Origin: Halobacillus_A sp043497005
GTDB lineage: Bacteria > Bacillota > Bacilli > Bacillales > Halobacillaceae
Assembly (NCBI RefSeq): GCF_043497005.1
Contig: NZ_JBIEKE010000003.1
Location: 1-64,000 of the forward strand
Direction of reading: 5' to 3'
DNA: 64,000 nucleotides
Shown one piece after another: positions 43,642 to 52,228 of this stretch. Below the pieces are notes generated by a model, which saw only the letters and a list, made by a program, of their open reading frames with translations, did not search any database and was not told the origin of the DNA. The first letter of the stretch is position 1. Every line of letters starts with the position of its first letter. A program made the position numbers and the translations under genes.

Positions 43642-43905
43642 TTACCCGTCTTCATCGGAATCTTCTTCCTCTTCCATATCATCTTCACTTTCTGTGTCAC
43701 CCTGTTCTCCATTCATGTCATCTTCTTTGTCCACTTCATCGTCTTCCATATTCTCTTCTTCTGATCCGTCATTTTCCGTACCATTGTCTTCGTTTTCTTC
43801 CGTATCCTCCATCTCATCTTCCTCTACAGGCTCCTCTTCACCGCAAGCGACCAGTAATGTCACAGCCAACAACGCAGTCATACCTTTTAACCACCATTTT
43901 TTAAT
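43642..43905 (-). CDS. Acidic lipoprotein with apparent ATT (AUU) start
   Basis: 87 residues: a lipoprotein signal KKWWLKGMTALLAVTLLVAC with a cleavable lipobox LVAC, then an almost purely acidic tail of Glu, Asp, Asn and Gly. AGGAGG is 7 bases before ATT (43903-43905) and no ATG, GTG or TTG in frame fits a signal peptide; an ATG at 43977 reads through the ribosome binding site. Highly acidic surface proteins suit a halophile. The role is unknown. Confidence 0.7.
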   Translation of the reverse strand: MKKWWLKGMTALLAVTLLVACGEEEPVEEDEMEDTEENEDNGTENDGSEEENMEDDEVDKEDDMNGEQGDTESEDDMEEEEDSDEDG

Positions 43906-44007
43906 ACGGCATCCTCCTATGAATAGATTCAAAGATAAGATACCCGGTAGTTTACAGTTAAAACTAAAATTGCACACTTTAACAATATCATTACATTGAG
44001 TTAAAGA

Positions 44008-44817
44008 TTATTTTACGACTAAATTGTATAACTTCGGTACCTGCTGCCTCATCACCTCTTTATCTGTGCGCCACTCGAAAATGGGACCGACTCCTCCATA
44101 TTCAAAAGATGCAATCCAGGGTTCGCTCCATGCTCCTTGTTTTATGTTCAATAAAGCCCATTCAGCCAGCTGCCAGTCTGCTTCCACCATAGGCATACTA
44201 TCTTTGTAACTTCCATTTCTCTTTTGAATGCCTGTAATATGCAGTTCTTTTAACCGTTCAACAGGGAAGCGGCTGATGTAGTTATACACATTTTCACCAG
44301 AGTAATAGCACGTCATCTGCGCATGGGCAATATCTAATAACAACCCACATTTTGTTTCATGCACAATATCAGAAATTATTTCTGGTGTTACGATTGCTTT
44401 CAACATATCACTGTTTTTATCACGGTATACCACATTTTCAAGTATAACCCGCTCTGCACCAAATCGGTCGACCACCTGTTGGATGTCCTTTATGACGAGA
44501 TTTTTCACTTGTTCTATATCTTTTTCCTTAAGGCTGGTACTCTCGATTGAAGGAAAATCTTTAGAGTACGCGACTAAATGCAAGTTTATAAAAGGGGTAG
44601 AAGTCAGGCTAAGGAACTCTTCCACTTGGAGCCAATCAAAAGAATTTAAATTACCTTGACCTGCATTTAGATCAAAGTGGATATAGGAGGGTCTGCTTTT
44701 CTCAGCTTGCTGTACTAAACTTTTATCGAAGTCTGGACATTTAAACAAGTCTATATTGATCATTGATTGATCGATTAGTTGCTGAGCTTCAGGAGAATAA
44801 TTAATAGCAAACTTCAT
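44008..44817 (-). CDS. DUF692 family protein (MNIO, multinuclear iron oxidase-like)
   Basis: 269 residues, TIM-barrel-like. Candidate metal ligands are in YIHFDLNAGQG, HLVAYS, ILENVVYRD, LLLDIAHAQM and ELHITGI. The DUF692/MNIO family holds iron enzymes that modify Cys in ribosomally made peptides. I saw no short Cys-rich precursor or partner next to it, so its substrate is open. It follows the metallophosphoesterase after 36 bases on the same strand. Confidence 0.75.
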   Translation of the reverse strand: MKFAINYSPEAQQLIDQSMINIDLFKCPDFDKSLVQQAEKSRPSYIHFDLNAGQGNLNSFDWLQVEEFLSLTSTPFINLHLVAYSKDFPSIESTSLKEKDIEQVKNLVIKDIQQVVDRFGAERVILENVVYRDKNSDMLKAIVTPEIISDIVHETKCGLLLDIAHAQMTCYYSGENVYNYISRFPVERLKELHITGIQKRNGSYKDSMPMVEADWQLAEWALLNIKQGAWSEPWIASFEYGGVGPIFEWRTDKEVMRQQVPKLYNLVVK

Positions 44818-44853
44818 TCTAGTTCCCCTTTCCTAATGGCAAATGGAGTTGAG

Positions 44854-45564
44854 TTAAGCGTTTCTATATTTAGCATAAAGCAGCTCATCCCGATACTTGT
44901 CGTATGCAGGAAGGCCTGCTTTTTTTGATAATTCCAATTCGGCTTCACGGTCATAATTGACCCGGATAAATTGAATCGCATTCGTGTTATATGAGCCATC
45001 AATTATGGCATACGAAGCAGAAGTTAAATCTAACGAATTACCCACACTTCCTGTGTTACATAAAATCCCACACTCATACGTATGTAAAAAAGTCGTATGG
45101 ACATCCCCGTAAAATACAATATCAGGAGGGTGAGTCAATCCCGTTTGTTCACTGTTCTCAAACATAGTGAGACGTTTCTCTATAGAATGAAAAGGAAGAA
45201 TTCTCTCAAATTCGCTTCGCGGGGAAGCATGGAAGAACCTGAGCAGCTGATCGTTTAATTCTAAATCAATATGAAACGGCAGCGATTCTAAATAATTATA
45301 ATCTTCTTTCGTCAGGCGGTCTTGAAACCATTGAATAAAATCATCTTCAGCTGGATTTTGTATAAATACGTCCCAATTGCCACGTACCACTTTCTCACAG
45401 TTTTCTCGAACAACCTGTATGCATTCTGATCCCTGAGGCCCTTTACCAATTAAATCTCCGAGGCAAAAAATTCTCTCGATCCCTCTATGATGTATATCTT
45501 TCATAACGGCGTCTAATGCGCTTTTATTTCCATGAATATCAGATATTACTGCAATTCTTGTCAT
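44854..45564 (-). CDS. Calcineurin-like metallophosphoesterase
   Basis: 236 residues. Metal-binding blocks are ISDIHGN, GDLIGKG, GNWD, FHASP, YGDVHT and NTGSVG, the order of the YfcE/MPP family. Such enzymes cleave phosphodiesters or phosphoesters; the substrate is unknown. Probably cotranscribed with the DUF692 gene. Confidence 0.86.
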   Translation of the reverse strand: MTRIAVISDIHGNKSALDAVMKDIHHRGIERIFCLGDLIGKGPQGSECIQVVRENCEKVVRGNWDVFIQNPAEDDFIQWFQDRLTKEDYNYLESLPFHIDLELNDQLLRFFHASPRSEFERILPFHSIEKRLTMFENSEQTGLTHPPDIVFYGDVHTTFLHTYECGILCNTGSVGNSLDLTSASYAIIDGSYNTNAIQFIRVNYDREAELELSKKAGLPAYDKYRDELLYAKYRNA

Positions 45565-45744
45565 GCTTTATTCCACCTTGTGCATTCATTTATATTCTAA
45601 AACTCTAAATACTTACCTATACTCTACAATTCTTTATAGTCAGGCAGTTTTCCTGCTGATTCTTAATCTTTTACCTTCGCTATATTTTAGTGGATATTCT
45701 ACTCAAATATTGAAAGGGATGCCTATTAAACTTAAACAAAAAAG

Positions 45745-45778
45745 CAAGGCATACGCTGGTTATGTATACCTTGCTTTC
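45745..45778 (-). terminator. Terminator after mtlD
   Basis: On the minus strand GCAAGGTATAC and GTATGCCTTGC pair across a short loop and T residues follow. Confidence 0.8.
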
Positions 45779-45782
45779 TTAT

Positions 45783-46922
45783 TTAATGATTAAAGTGTTG
45801 TTCGACAAGCTTTATAAGGGGATGAGTTTCAGGTAATTCGGAGACTCGAAGCAGCGTAGGAGTTCCCCCTATATCTTTGATGGACTGTTGAAGTTCACGT
45901 GATTCCTCATCGTTTGGATCGTTAAACTTAAGAGCTGCTGCAATGACTTCTGATAGGTAGACAGGTTCTTTTTGAAACAGATCTACATATTCTACAGCTG
46001 GTCGAATAAGCCGATCCTTAGGACCCAGCTTACGTTTCGGTCCTCTTCCCACACGAGTAACTTCATCTGAAATACTTGGATTCATAAAGCGTTCAATGAT
46101 TTTATTCGTATAAGCCTCGTGAGCCTCACGTTTGAATTGATATTTTTCTATTAATACGGCACCCGTTTCGGATAACGTACCACGGACTTTCTCAACTACT
46201 GATTCGTCATCCATCACTTCTTTTATCGTTTGCAGACCGTGCTGGCTTCCTAAATAAGCCGCTGCAGCATGCCCTGTATTCACAGTAAATAACTTCCGTT
46301 CGATATAAGGGGTAAGATCTTCTACATAAGTAATCCCTGTTACATTCGGCTGCTCACCTTTAATGTCTCTTGTTTCTACAACCCACTCATAAAAAGGTTC
46401 TACTTCAACGGTCAAAGGATTTTCATGGTTTTGATCAGGTACAATTCGATCCACTGCTGCATTAGGGAAACCAACTAGTCGATCACATTCCCTTTGTTCT
46501 TCATGACGCAAATGTTCATAAACATGTTCTTTTAGTAAAGAGCTGCCGCCAATCATATTTTCACAAGCGATTATATTTATTGGTGTCTTATTCGTTTCTA
46601 TGCGCTTTTGCAGCCCTTTTGAAATTAATGGGGCTACGATGGGAAGAATATTTGCTCCAACCGCAGTTGTAATTAAATCCACTTCAGTGATTAATTTAAT
46701 AATCCTGTCTTCCTCATACTTACTGTTGACACCTGAGACGTTTTTGACGTTCACCACTTGGTCAGCACCCGCTAAAATAACATCGTAAGATTTCACGCGA
46801 TTTAACGTTTCAATTACTTCATCATTTACATCAACAAAGATCGTTTCATACCCTGATTGATCCAACAGCATCCCAATAAAACCTCGTCCAATATTGCCGG
46901 CTCCGAAATGAATAGCTCTCAT
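45783..46922 (-). CDS. mtlD: Mannitol-1-phosphate 5-dehydrogenase
   Basis: Oxidises mannitol-1-phosphate to fructose-6-phosphate with NAD. 379 residues; NAD loop FGAGNIGRGFIGML at the N-terminus and the polyol dehydrogenase C-terminal domain. It starts immediately after the mtlF stop codon, so the two are coupled. Last gene of the mannitol operon. Confidence 0.95.
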   Translation of the reverse strand: MRAIHFGAGNIGRGFIGMLLDQSGYETIFVDVNDEVIETLNRVKSYDVILAGADQVVNVKNVSGVNSKYEEDRIIKLITEVDLITTAVGANILPIVAPLISKGLQKRIETNKTPINIIACENMIGGSSLLKEHVYEHLRHEEQRECDRLVGFPNAAVDRIVPDQNHENPLTVEVEPFYEWVVETRDIKGEQPNVTGITYVEDLTPYIERKLFTVNTGHAAAAYLGSQHGLQTIKEVMDDESVVEKVRGTLSETGAVLIEKYQFKREAHEAYTNKIIERFMNPSISDEVTRVGRGPKRKLGPKDRLIRPAVEYVDLFQKEPVYLSEVIAAALKFNDPNDEESRELQQSIKDIGGTPTLLRVSELPETHPLIKLVEQHFNH

Positions 46923-47360
46923 TTAGCTCACCTCATTAAAAATAGCTAGTACGGCCTCTTTCGTCTCTGCAGCCAGGATCTTATCAATATTTTCTTCCTC
47001 AGAACACACAATAGCGATCTGGGAAAGGACTTCTAAGTGGTCGTCTCCTTTACCGGCAATGCCGATCAAAAGTTTCACCATATTCCCGTCCCCAAAATCT
47101 ACCCCGCCAGGTACAGTAACAAGTGAGATCCCTGTTTCTTTTACAGATTTTTTTGCATCTTCTGTTCCATGAGGTATAGCAACATGATTTCCCATAAATG
47201 TAGATGTTAACTCTTCGCGCTTTAACATTTCATCAATATAGTCAGAAGAAACATATCCTTGGTCTTGCAGGATTTTCCCAGTAAAACGAATGGCTTCCTC
47301 TTTGCTGCTTAATTCTACGTTAAGTTCGATATTATTGGTTGTTAAAATATTTTCAGACAT
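46923..47360 (-). CDS. mtlF: Mannitol-specific PTS enzyme IIA
   Basis: 145 residues, PTS_EIIA type 2. The active-site His is in GNHVAIPHGTED. Takes phosphate from HPr and passes it to the IIB domain of MtlA. GAGGAGAATGATGT precedes the ATG. Confidence 0.94.
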   Translation of the reverse strand: MSENILTTNNIELNVELSSKEEAIRFTGKILQDQGYVSSDYIDEMLKREELTSTFMGNHVAIPHGTEDAKKSVKETGISLVTVPGGVDFGDGNMVKLLIGIAGKGDDHLEVLSQIAIVCSEEENIDKILAAETKEAVLAIFNEVS

Positions 47361-47376
47361 ACATCATTCTCCTCTT

Positions 47377-49470
47377 TTAAAGTAATTCTTTTTTAAAAAA
47401 CTGGTGAAGCTGATTTGACATATAGTGCATGATCTTATCTTCGTCTTGAGATTGCAGCGTCTCGATTCCTTTTGGATCATCTACTATTAAAGAGCTAAGA
47501 AAGCTTAACACTTCAAGTGACTCTTTGTTTATTTCTTGCGGAGCCAGCATAAGCAATATTGTTGAAACCCCGGCTTCTTCTCCATCCATCCCTTTAACAG
47601 GAATAGTGCGATCTACAATGTGGACTGTAAAAGAAGGCCGCTTCACTTCTGTTGACCGTGTATGATACAACGCCAGTTTAGTCCCTGGGATTCCTAGACC
47701 TCCAACTTTTTCCCGCTCGCTTAACGCTTCTAGAACCCCATCTGCACTTTGGATAACTTCTTCTTGCTCTAACGTAACACAAGCTTGCTGCAATATATTC
47801 TCCGCTGCTTTTCCTGAAGCTTGGTACACACTTAATGAATCTAATAGTTGATGCACTGCTGTGGCATAGCGCTGAACCGACAAAACGGAGTTCTGGATGT
47901 TTTTAATCGTTTCATCCTGCTGAACGGTTTCTTTCTTAACTTGCTTTGTTTGCTTGGTTACCTTTTTCCTTCGTATGGCGTGTTCAATTTTATGCATATC
48001 GGATGACGGAAGCATGGGATTCACATGGATATAATCTTTATAATCAAGTAACCCTACAGTCGAAACGACGAGGTCATACACCGAAAGATCGATGTTCTTT
48101 AATTCAAAAAGTGATTCGTGTTCAACTTCCTCGATTTCTTTAAACTGCTGGTTCAATTTAGCAGCTAAAATTTTAGCCGTGCCAATACCGCTTGAACAAA
48201 CAACAAGAGCTCGAAGACCCTTCAGTTCCTCATCATTTAATAAAGCAGAAGCGAAATGCATCACAAGAAAAGCCGTTTCTTCCTTTGGAAAGTGAAACTC
48301 TGGGAATACATGGTGAACCGCGTTTTCTATAACTTGAAATAACTCTTCATAGTCCTCTTCAATTTGCTTCTTTAACGGATTTTGAATGTCCATTTCCTGC
48401 TGAATCCGGTAAACACTCGGTTTTAGGTGAACGACTAAATCATTTAGTAAATAAGGGGAGTCATGTAAGTTAACACCGACTTCTTTCGAAACAAATTCAA
48501 TTAATTGTTTCGCTTTAAAAGCTACACTTAAACTTGTTGCTTCTAAAAAGGAATCTTGATTGTAGCGAGCTTTAGCCCCCATTAGATGCATGGTAATATA
48601 GCCTGTTTCTGCTTCAGGAAGGGTGAGTTCAAAGGTTTCTTCGAGCTTTATTATCAGCTTGCTGGCCATCTCGAACTCTTGCGTTTGCCGCAGTTCTTCT
48701 AGATACTCTTCAGCCATCTCGATCATCTCACCTTTTTGGATACGTTCGATGGCAAGAGCCAAGTGAATGACCAGCCCTAAATAAGCACTATCTGCTAAAT
48801 CATAAGCTAAAGAAGAGCGGATCCCTTCAACGCTGCGTTCAATGACTGAAAGCTTTTCTTTATCAACGAGTCCTAGTAATTGATCGGAAACCGTGTTTAC
48901 CGTCGAGTTAGAAGTGTTTCCAATATTTTCTCTTAGAATATTTAATAGATCTAACTCATCCATATGGCGCATAATCAAAAATCCAATAGCTTCACGTATT
49001 TTAGCTTCTTCCCCTTGAATTTCCACTCCATAGCCGCGTTTTCTTATTAGAGTAAGATGGAAGCCGTATAGATCATCTTCAATTTTATCAAGGTCGTTAC
49101 TAATGGTTGCTACTGTAACCCCGAGCTCATTCGCTAATGAAACCAGTTTGATCGGCTCTTTTGCTTCAAGTAAACGTGATAGCACCATGACTTGCCGCTC
49201 TTCAGGCGTATAATCTAATGTGGAAAGCTGATTAATTTCTACCTTCAGCAAGTCTCTCTGCTTTACCTCACCCTGAAGGACAAGGCCGCTTCCTGACTTC
49301 TTTTCAAGACTTAGTTCATAGGAGGCTAATAGATCTTCTACACCTTTTAAATCACGATGCACGGTACGGGTGCTTACATCCAATTCATCAGCAATGGCCT
49401 TTACGGTGGTTTCACTATGAGCCGTTAATAACAACTGTAAAATCTTCCGCTCTCTCGCTGTCATATACAT
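47377..49470 (-). CDS. mtlR: Mannitol operon activator MtlR
   Basis: 697 residues. N-terminal winged helix (RKILQLLLTAHSETTVKAIADEL), second HTH-like region, two PTS regulation domains with His residues (for example SAYLGLVIHLALA, ETGYITMHLMGA, ETAFLVMHFASA), then EIIB-like domain (VVCSSGIGTAKI) and EIIA-like domain. Phosphorylation by HPr and dephosphorylation by mannitol EIIA/EIIB control activity. GGAGGTGG precedes the start. The half-site GTTGCCAAAAT at 49591 precedes the gene. Confidence 0.94.
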   Translation of the reverse strand: MYMTARERKILQLLLTAHSETTVKAIADELDVSTRTVHRDLKGVEDLLASYELSLEKKSGSGLVLQGEVKQRDLLKVEINQLSTLDYTPEERQVMVLSRLLEAKEPIKLVSLANELGVTVATISNDLDKIEDDLYGFHLTLIRKRGYGVEIQGEEAKIREAIGFLIMRHMDELDLLNILRENIGNTSNSTVNTVSDQLLGLVDKEKLSVIERSVEGIRSSLAYDLADSAYLGLVIHLALAIERIQKGEMIEMAEEYLEELRQTQEFEMASKLIIKLEETFELTLPEAETGYITMHLMGAKARYNQDSFLEATSLSVAFKAKQLIEFVSKEVGVNLHDSPYLLNDLVVHLKPSVYRIQQEMDIQNPLKKQIEEDYEELFQVIENAVHHVFPEFHFPKEETAFLVMHFASALLNDEELKGLRALVVCSSGIGTAKILAAKLNQQFKEIEEVEHESLFELKNIDLSVYDLVVSTVGLLDYKDYIHVNPMLPSSDMHKIEHAIRRKKVTKQTKQVKKETVQQDETIKNIQNSVLSVQRYATAVHQLLDSLSVYQASGKAAENILQQACVTLEQEEVIQSADGVLEALSEREKVGGLGIPGTKLALYHTRSTEVKRPSFTVHIVDRTIPVKGMDGEEAGVSTILLMLAPQEINKESLEVLSFLSSLIVDDPKGIETLQSQDEDKIMHYMSNQLHQFFKKELL

Positions 49471-49656
49471 TTCACTTCCACCTCCTCTCTTTGTGACATC
49501 ATTTAACTTTTAAGTGTTTCTTCTCTTTCATCATATGTCTTTTAACCCTTTTAAAACAATGATAAGAAAACAAACTTCCTTCATCCTTGTTGTTGCCAAA
49601 ATTTAATTGCGGCAGTGTAAGAAAGAGCCTGAACAGGTCCAGACTCTTTAGTTCTA

Positions 49657-51129
49657 TTATTGTTCCGACTTCAATTCTGCTACCAATTCATCATATTTCG
49701 GACTGTTCAAGAAGTTTTCCACTGAAATATGGTGTGCATTCGGTACTTTCTGCATGGCACGTTCCGTTAAATCCTTGTGAGTAATCACGATGTCTACATC
49801 AGAAGGCAGATCGTTAATCGCCATGTTCGTAACATCAATGTCGATTGATGCTTTCTTAAATTTATTTTTTAATAAGGAAGACCCCATTGCACTAGATCCC
49901 ATTCCAGCATCACAGGCAAAGATAATCTTATCCACGTTTTCACGATTCAATGCAGGAACTTCATCTGTAGACAATTGTTCAGCTGCTTCCTCTTGTTCAC
50001 CTTTTTCCTCGCCAGCTAATCCACTGGTTACACTACTTTTTTTGCCCTTCATACCTTCCATTTTAGCTGTAGCTTCCGTAAGATCTCCATCTTCCTCCTG
50101 TTTGCTTAGCTTTAGAATAAATGAAGCGATCAGGAAGGAAACAACCGTTGCAATTAGCACACCTAAAATAACGCCTACGTAATCCGTTCTAGGTGTTAAT
50201 GCCATATAGGCAAAAATACTTCCAGGGGAAGGTGTAGCACTTAATCCGACACCAAACGCGGCAAAAGTTGCTGTACCACTAACACCACCGCCAATTACAG
50301 CCAGCAGCAATGCAGGCTTAGATAAAATATAAGGGAAGTAAATTTCATGAATTCCGCCAAAGAATTGAATGACTGCTGCACCAGGAGCTGTTTGTTTTGA
50401 AACCCCTTTGCCAAAAATCATAAAAGCAAGCAGCACACCAAATCCCGGGCCAGGGTTTGATTCAAGCATGAACAGGATAGACTTCCCAAGTTCAGACTGT
50501 TGGCTTGCACCAATTGGATTTAAAATTCCGTGGTTAATCGCGTTATTTAAGAAAAGAACTTTAGCCGGTTCAATAAAAATGTTGACTAACGGAAGAAGCC
50601 CGGCGTTCACTAAAAATTCAACCCCGACGGCAAGTGCCCTCGTCAGTCCTGATATAATCGGTCCCATTACGTAGTAAGAAAGAATCGTAAGAATGGTACC
50701 CAGGATTCCTGCGGAGAAGTTGTTAACAAGCATTTCAAATCCCTGACGGATCCGTCCTTCAAACAGCTTGTCGAGTTTTTTGATGGCGTAACCGCCAATC
50801 GGTCCCATAATCATAGCACCTAAGAACATTGGTGCATCTTCAGAGAATACGATGACTCCCATCGTTGAAATCGCACCAACTACTCCGCCGCGAAGTCCGT
50901 AAATTAATCGGCCCCCGGTAAATGCAATTAAAATGGGCAGTAAGTAAAATAAGATCGGTTCAACCATTTCCGCAAGGTCAGCATTTGGCAGCCATCCATC
51001 CGGGATAAACAGCGCTGTTATAATCCCCCACGCTATAAATGCTGCAATGTTTGGCATAATCATTCCACTGAGGAAACTTCCAAACTTTTGAACTTTCGCT
51101 CGAAAGCCTGATTTATTTTGTTCAGTCAC
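49657..51129 (-). CDS. mtlA: Mannitol-specific PTS enzyme IICB
   Basis: 490 residues. The IIC domain (1-345) has about eight membrane segments and the GGIHEIYFPY motif; the C-terminal IIB domain carries the phospho-Cys in IFACDAGMGSSAMGSS. GTG start at 51129: GAGGAG lies 8 bases upstream, and the upstream in-frame ATG lacks a site. First gene of the operon. Confidence 0.94.
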   Translation of the reverse strand: MTEQNKSGFRAKVQKFGSFLSGMIMPNIAAFIAWGIITALFIPDGWLPNADLAEMVEPILFYLLPILIAFTGGRLIYGLRGGVVGAISTMGVIVFSEDAPMFLGAMIMGPIGGYAIKKLDKLFEGRIRQGFEMLVNNFSAGILGTILTILSYYVMGPIISGLTRALAVGVEFLVNAGLLPLVNIFIEPAKVLFLNNAINHGILNPIGASQQSELGKSILFMLESNPGPGFGVLLAFMIFGKGVSKQTAPGAAVIQFFGGIHEIYFPYILSKPALLLAVIGGGVSGTATFAAFGVGLSATPSPGSIFAYMALTPRTDYVGVILGVLIATVVSFLIASFILKLSKQEEDGDLTEATAKMEGMKGKKSSVTSGLAGEEKGEQEEAAEQLSTDEVPALNRENVDKIIFACDAGMGSSAMGSSLLKNKFKKASIDIDVTNMAINDLPSDVDIVITHKDLTERAMQKVPNAHHISVENFLNSPKYDELVAELKSEQ

Positions 51130-51225
51130 GTGAAACACTCCTCGTCTCAAATATTTTTTTATTTTCGTTGTACTTCTATAGTAAAACGGTTACATTGTTG
51201 CCATCAATACAATCTAAATGCATGT

Positions 51226-51247
51226 TTGGCACATTAATTGTTGCCAA
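51226..51247 (-). promoter_or_regulatory. Candidate MtlR operator upstream of mtlA
   Basis: TTGGCA and TGCCAA flank 10 bases; the left half TTGGCACA matches the MtlR consensus TTGNCACA and the right half differs by one base. A TTGTTGCCA half-site recurs at 51196-51204 and 49586-49596. Confidence 0.6.
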
Positions 51248-51479
51248 AATTTGAATTGAATGTGCTTTTAATGTGCTGAAAATGCGCTCCCCTCGCGATT
51301 CTTCCAAACCCTTTGATACATATAGGGTTTAGCCGCTTTTCAAAAAACACTCAATTTCCAAATCTCTTCAAATCTTCTGAAATCTTAACTATACATAAGC
51401 ATAGTAGAAGGAGTAGCCACTTAGTGTGTGCCATTCCCATTCATCACGATTAAAGCCAATTTATGGGGAATAAGCCGGT

Positions 51480-51508
51480 TTGATAAAATTCTCATATCCC
51501 CCTATTAT
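51480..51508 (+). promoter_or_regulatory. Sigma-A promoter of ectABC
   Basis: TTGATA and TATTAT with 17 bases between, 157 bases upstream of ectA. The leader also holds TTTAAAGGAGG at 51612 serving a small upstream frame. Confidence 0.65.
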
Positions 51509-51624
51509 AAAAACGTTAACAATTCCAGATTTATCCCATCCAGCGGAACTCCAATTGGGAGTTTTATTTCCAGGATGGTTCTGGTCAACTGTCGTTAAGT
51601 CACGAGATTTTTTAAAGGAGGCCA

Positions 51625-51693
51625 ATGTCATTAAAATTAACGAAAATGAAACAGGTGATTACTCATGAATCCCAACACTGCCACAATCACTAA
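51625..51693 (+). CDS. Possible upstream peptide overlapping ectA
   Basis: 22 codons opening MSLKLTKMKQVITHES, with the strong site AAAGGAGG 5 bases upstream. It ends 29 bases inside ectA in another frame. The ectA start has only AGGTGA. Ribosomes ending the peptide could reinitiate or compete; the peptide may not itself matter. Confidence 0.4.
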   Translation: MSLKLTKMKQVITHESQHCHNH

Positions 51694-52183
51694 AGCTGAA
51701 GATAAGTTATCCTTTGAAAAGCCTGCTGTTGAGGACGGCTCCGCAATGTGGGAGCTTGTTGACAACTCAACCCTCGATCAAAATTCACCTTATAAATATA
51801 TAATGATGTGTGAATTTTTCGCGGAAACATGCATCGTTGCTAAACAGAATGATCAAGTTGTCGGATTTATCACGGCTTTTATTCCACCAGAAAAGGAAGA
51901 CGTTCTGTTTATCTGGCAAGTTGGTACAGATGCTTCGCAGCGTGGAAAAGGAGTCGCCTCTCGACTCTTAAATAGTCTACTGGAGCGCAAGAGCTGCCAG
52001 GACGTTCGATACGTGGAAGCCACAGTTACTCCATCTAATAAAGCTTCCCAGGCATTATTCAAACGCTTAGCTAAAGATCACGACACCAAATGTGAAGTCT
52101 CAGAATGCTTTGCCGAGGAATTATTCCCTGGGGATGAACACGAAGAAGAACTAACGTACAGAATCGGACCATTTTCCAAATAG
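51665..52183 (+). CDS. ectA: L-2,4-diaminobutyrate acetyltransferase
   Basis: First committed step from diaminobutyrate to N-gamma-acetyldiaminobutyrate in ectoine synthesis. 172 residues with the GNAT core VGTDASQRGKGVASRLLNSL and the conserved NSPYKYIMMCEFF block. A stop codon lies just upstream in frame, so ATG 51665 is the start. Transcribed with ectB and ectC. Confidence 0.95.
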   Translation: MNPNTATITKAEDKLSFEKPAVEDGSAMWELVDNSTLDQNSPYKYIMMCEFFAETCIVAKQNDQVVGFITAFIPPEKEDVLFIWQVGTDASQRGKGVASRLLNSLLERKSCQDVRYVEATVTPSNKASQALFKRLAKDHDTKCEVSECFAEELFPGDEHEEELTYRIGPFSK

Positions 52184-52228
52184 AACCAAGAACTTTTCAA
52201 AAGAATGATTCAAGGAGGATTTTAGAAA

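Noticed and set aside
43642..43977. The ATG at 43977 as start of the acidic lipoprotein
   Set aside because: It has no ribosome binding site and puts the true site AGGAGG inside the coding region.
51176..51200. A cre site for CcpA before mtlA (ATGTAACCGTTTTAC on the minus strand)
   Set aside because: It deviates from the consensus in the last two bases; the evidence is too weak to list.
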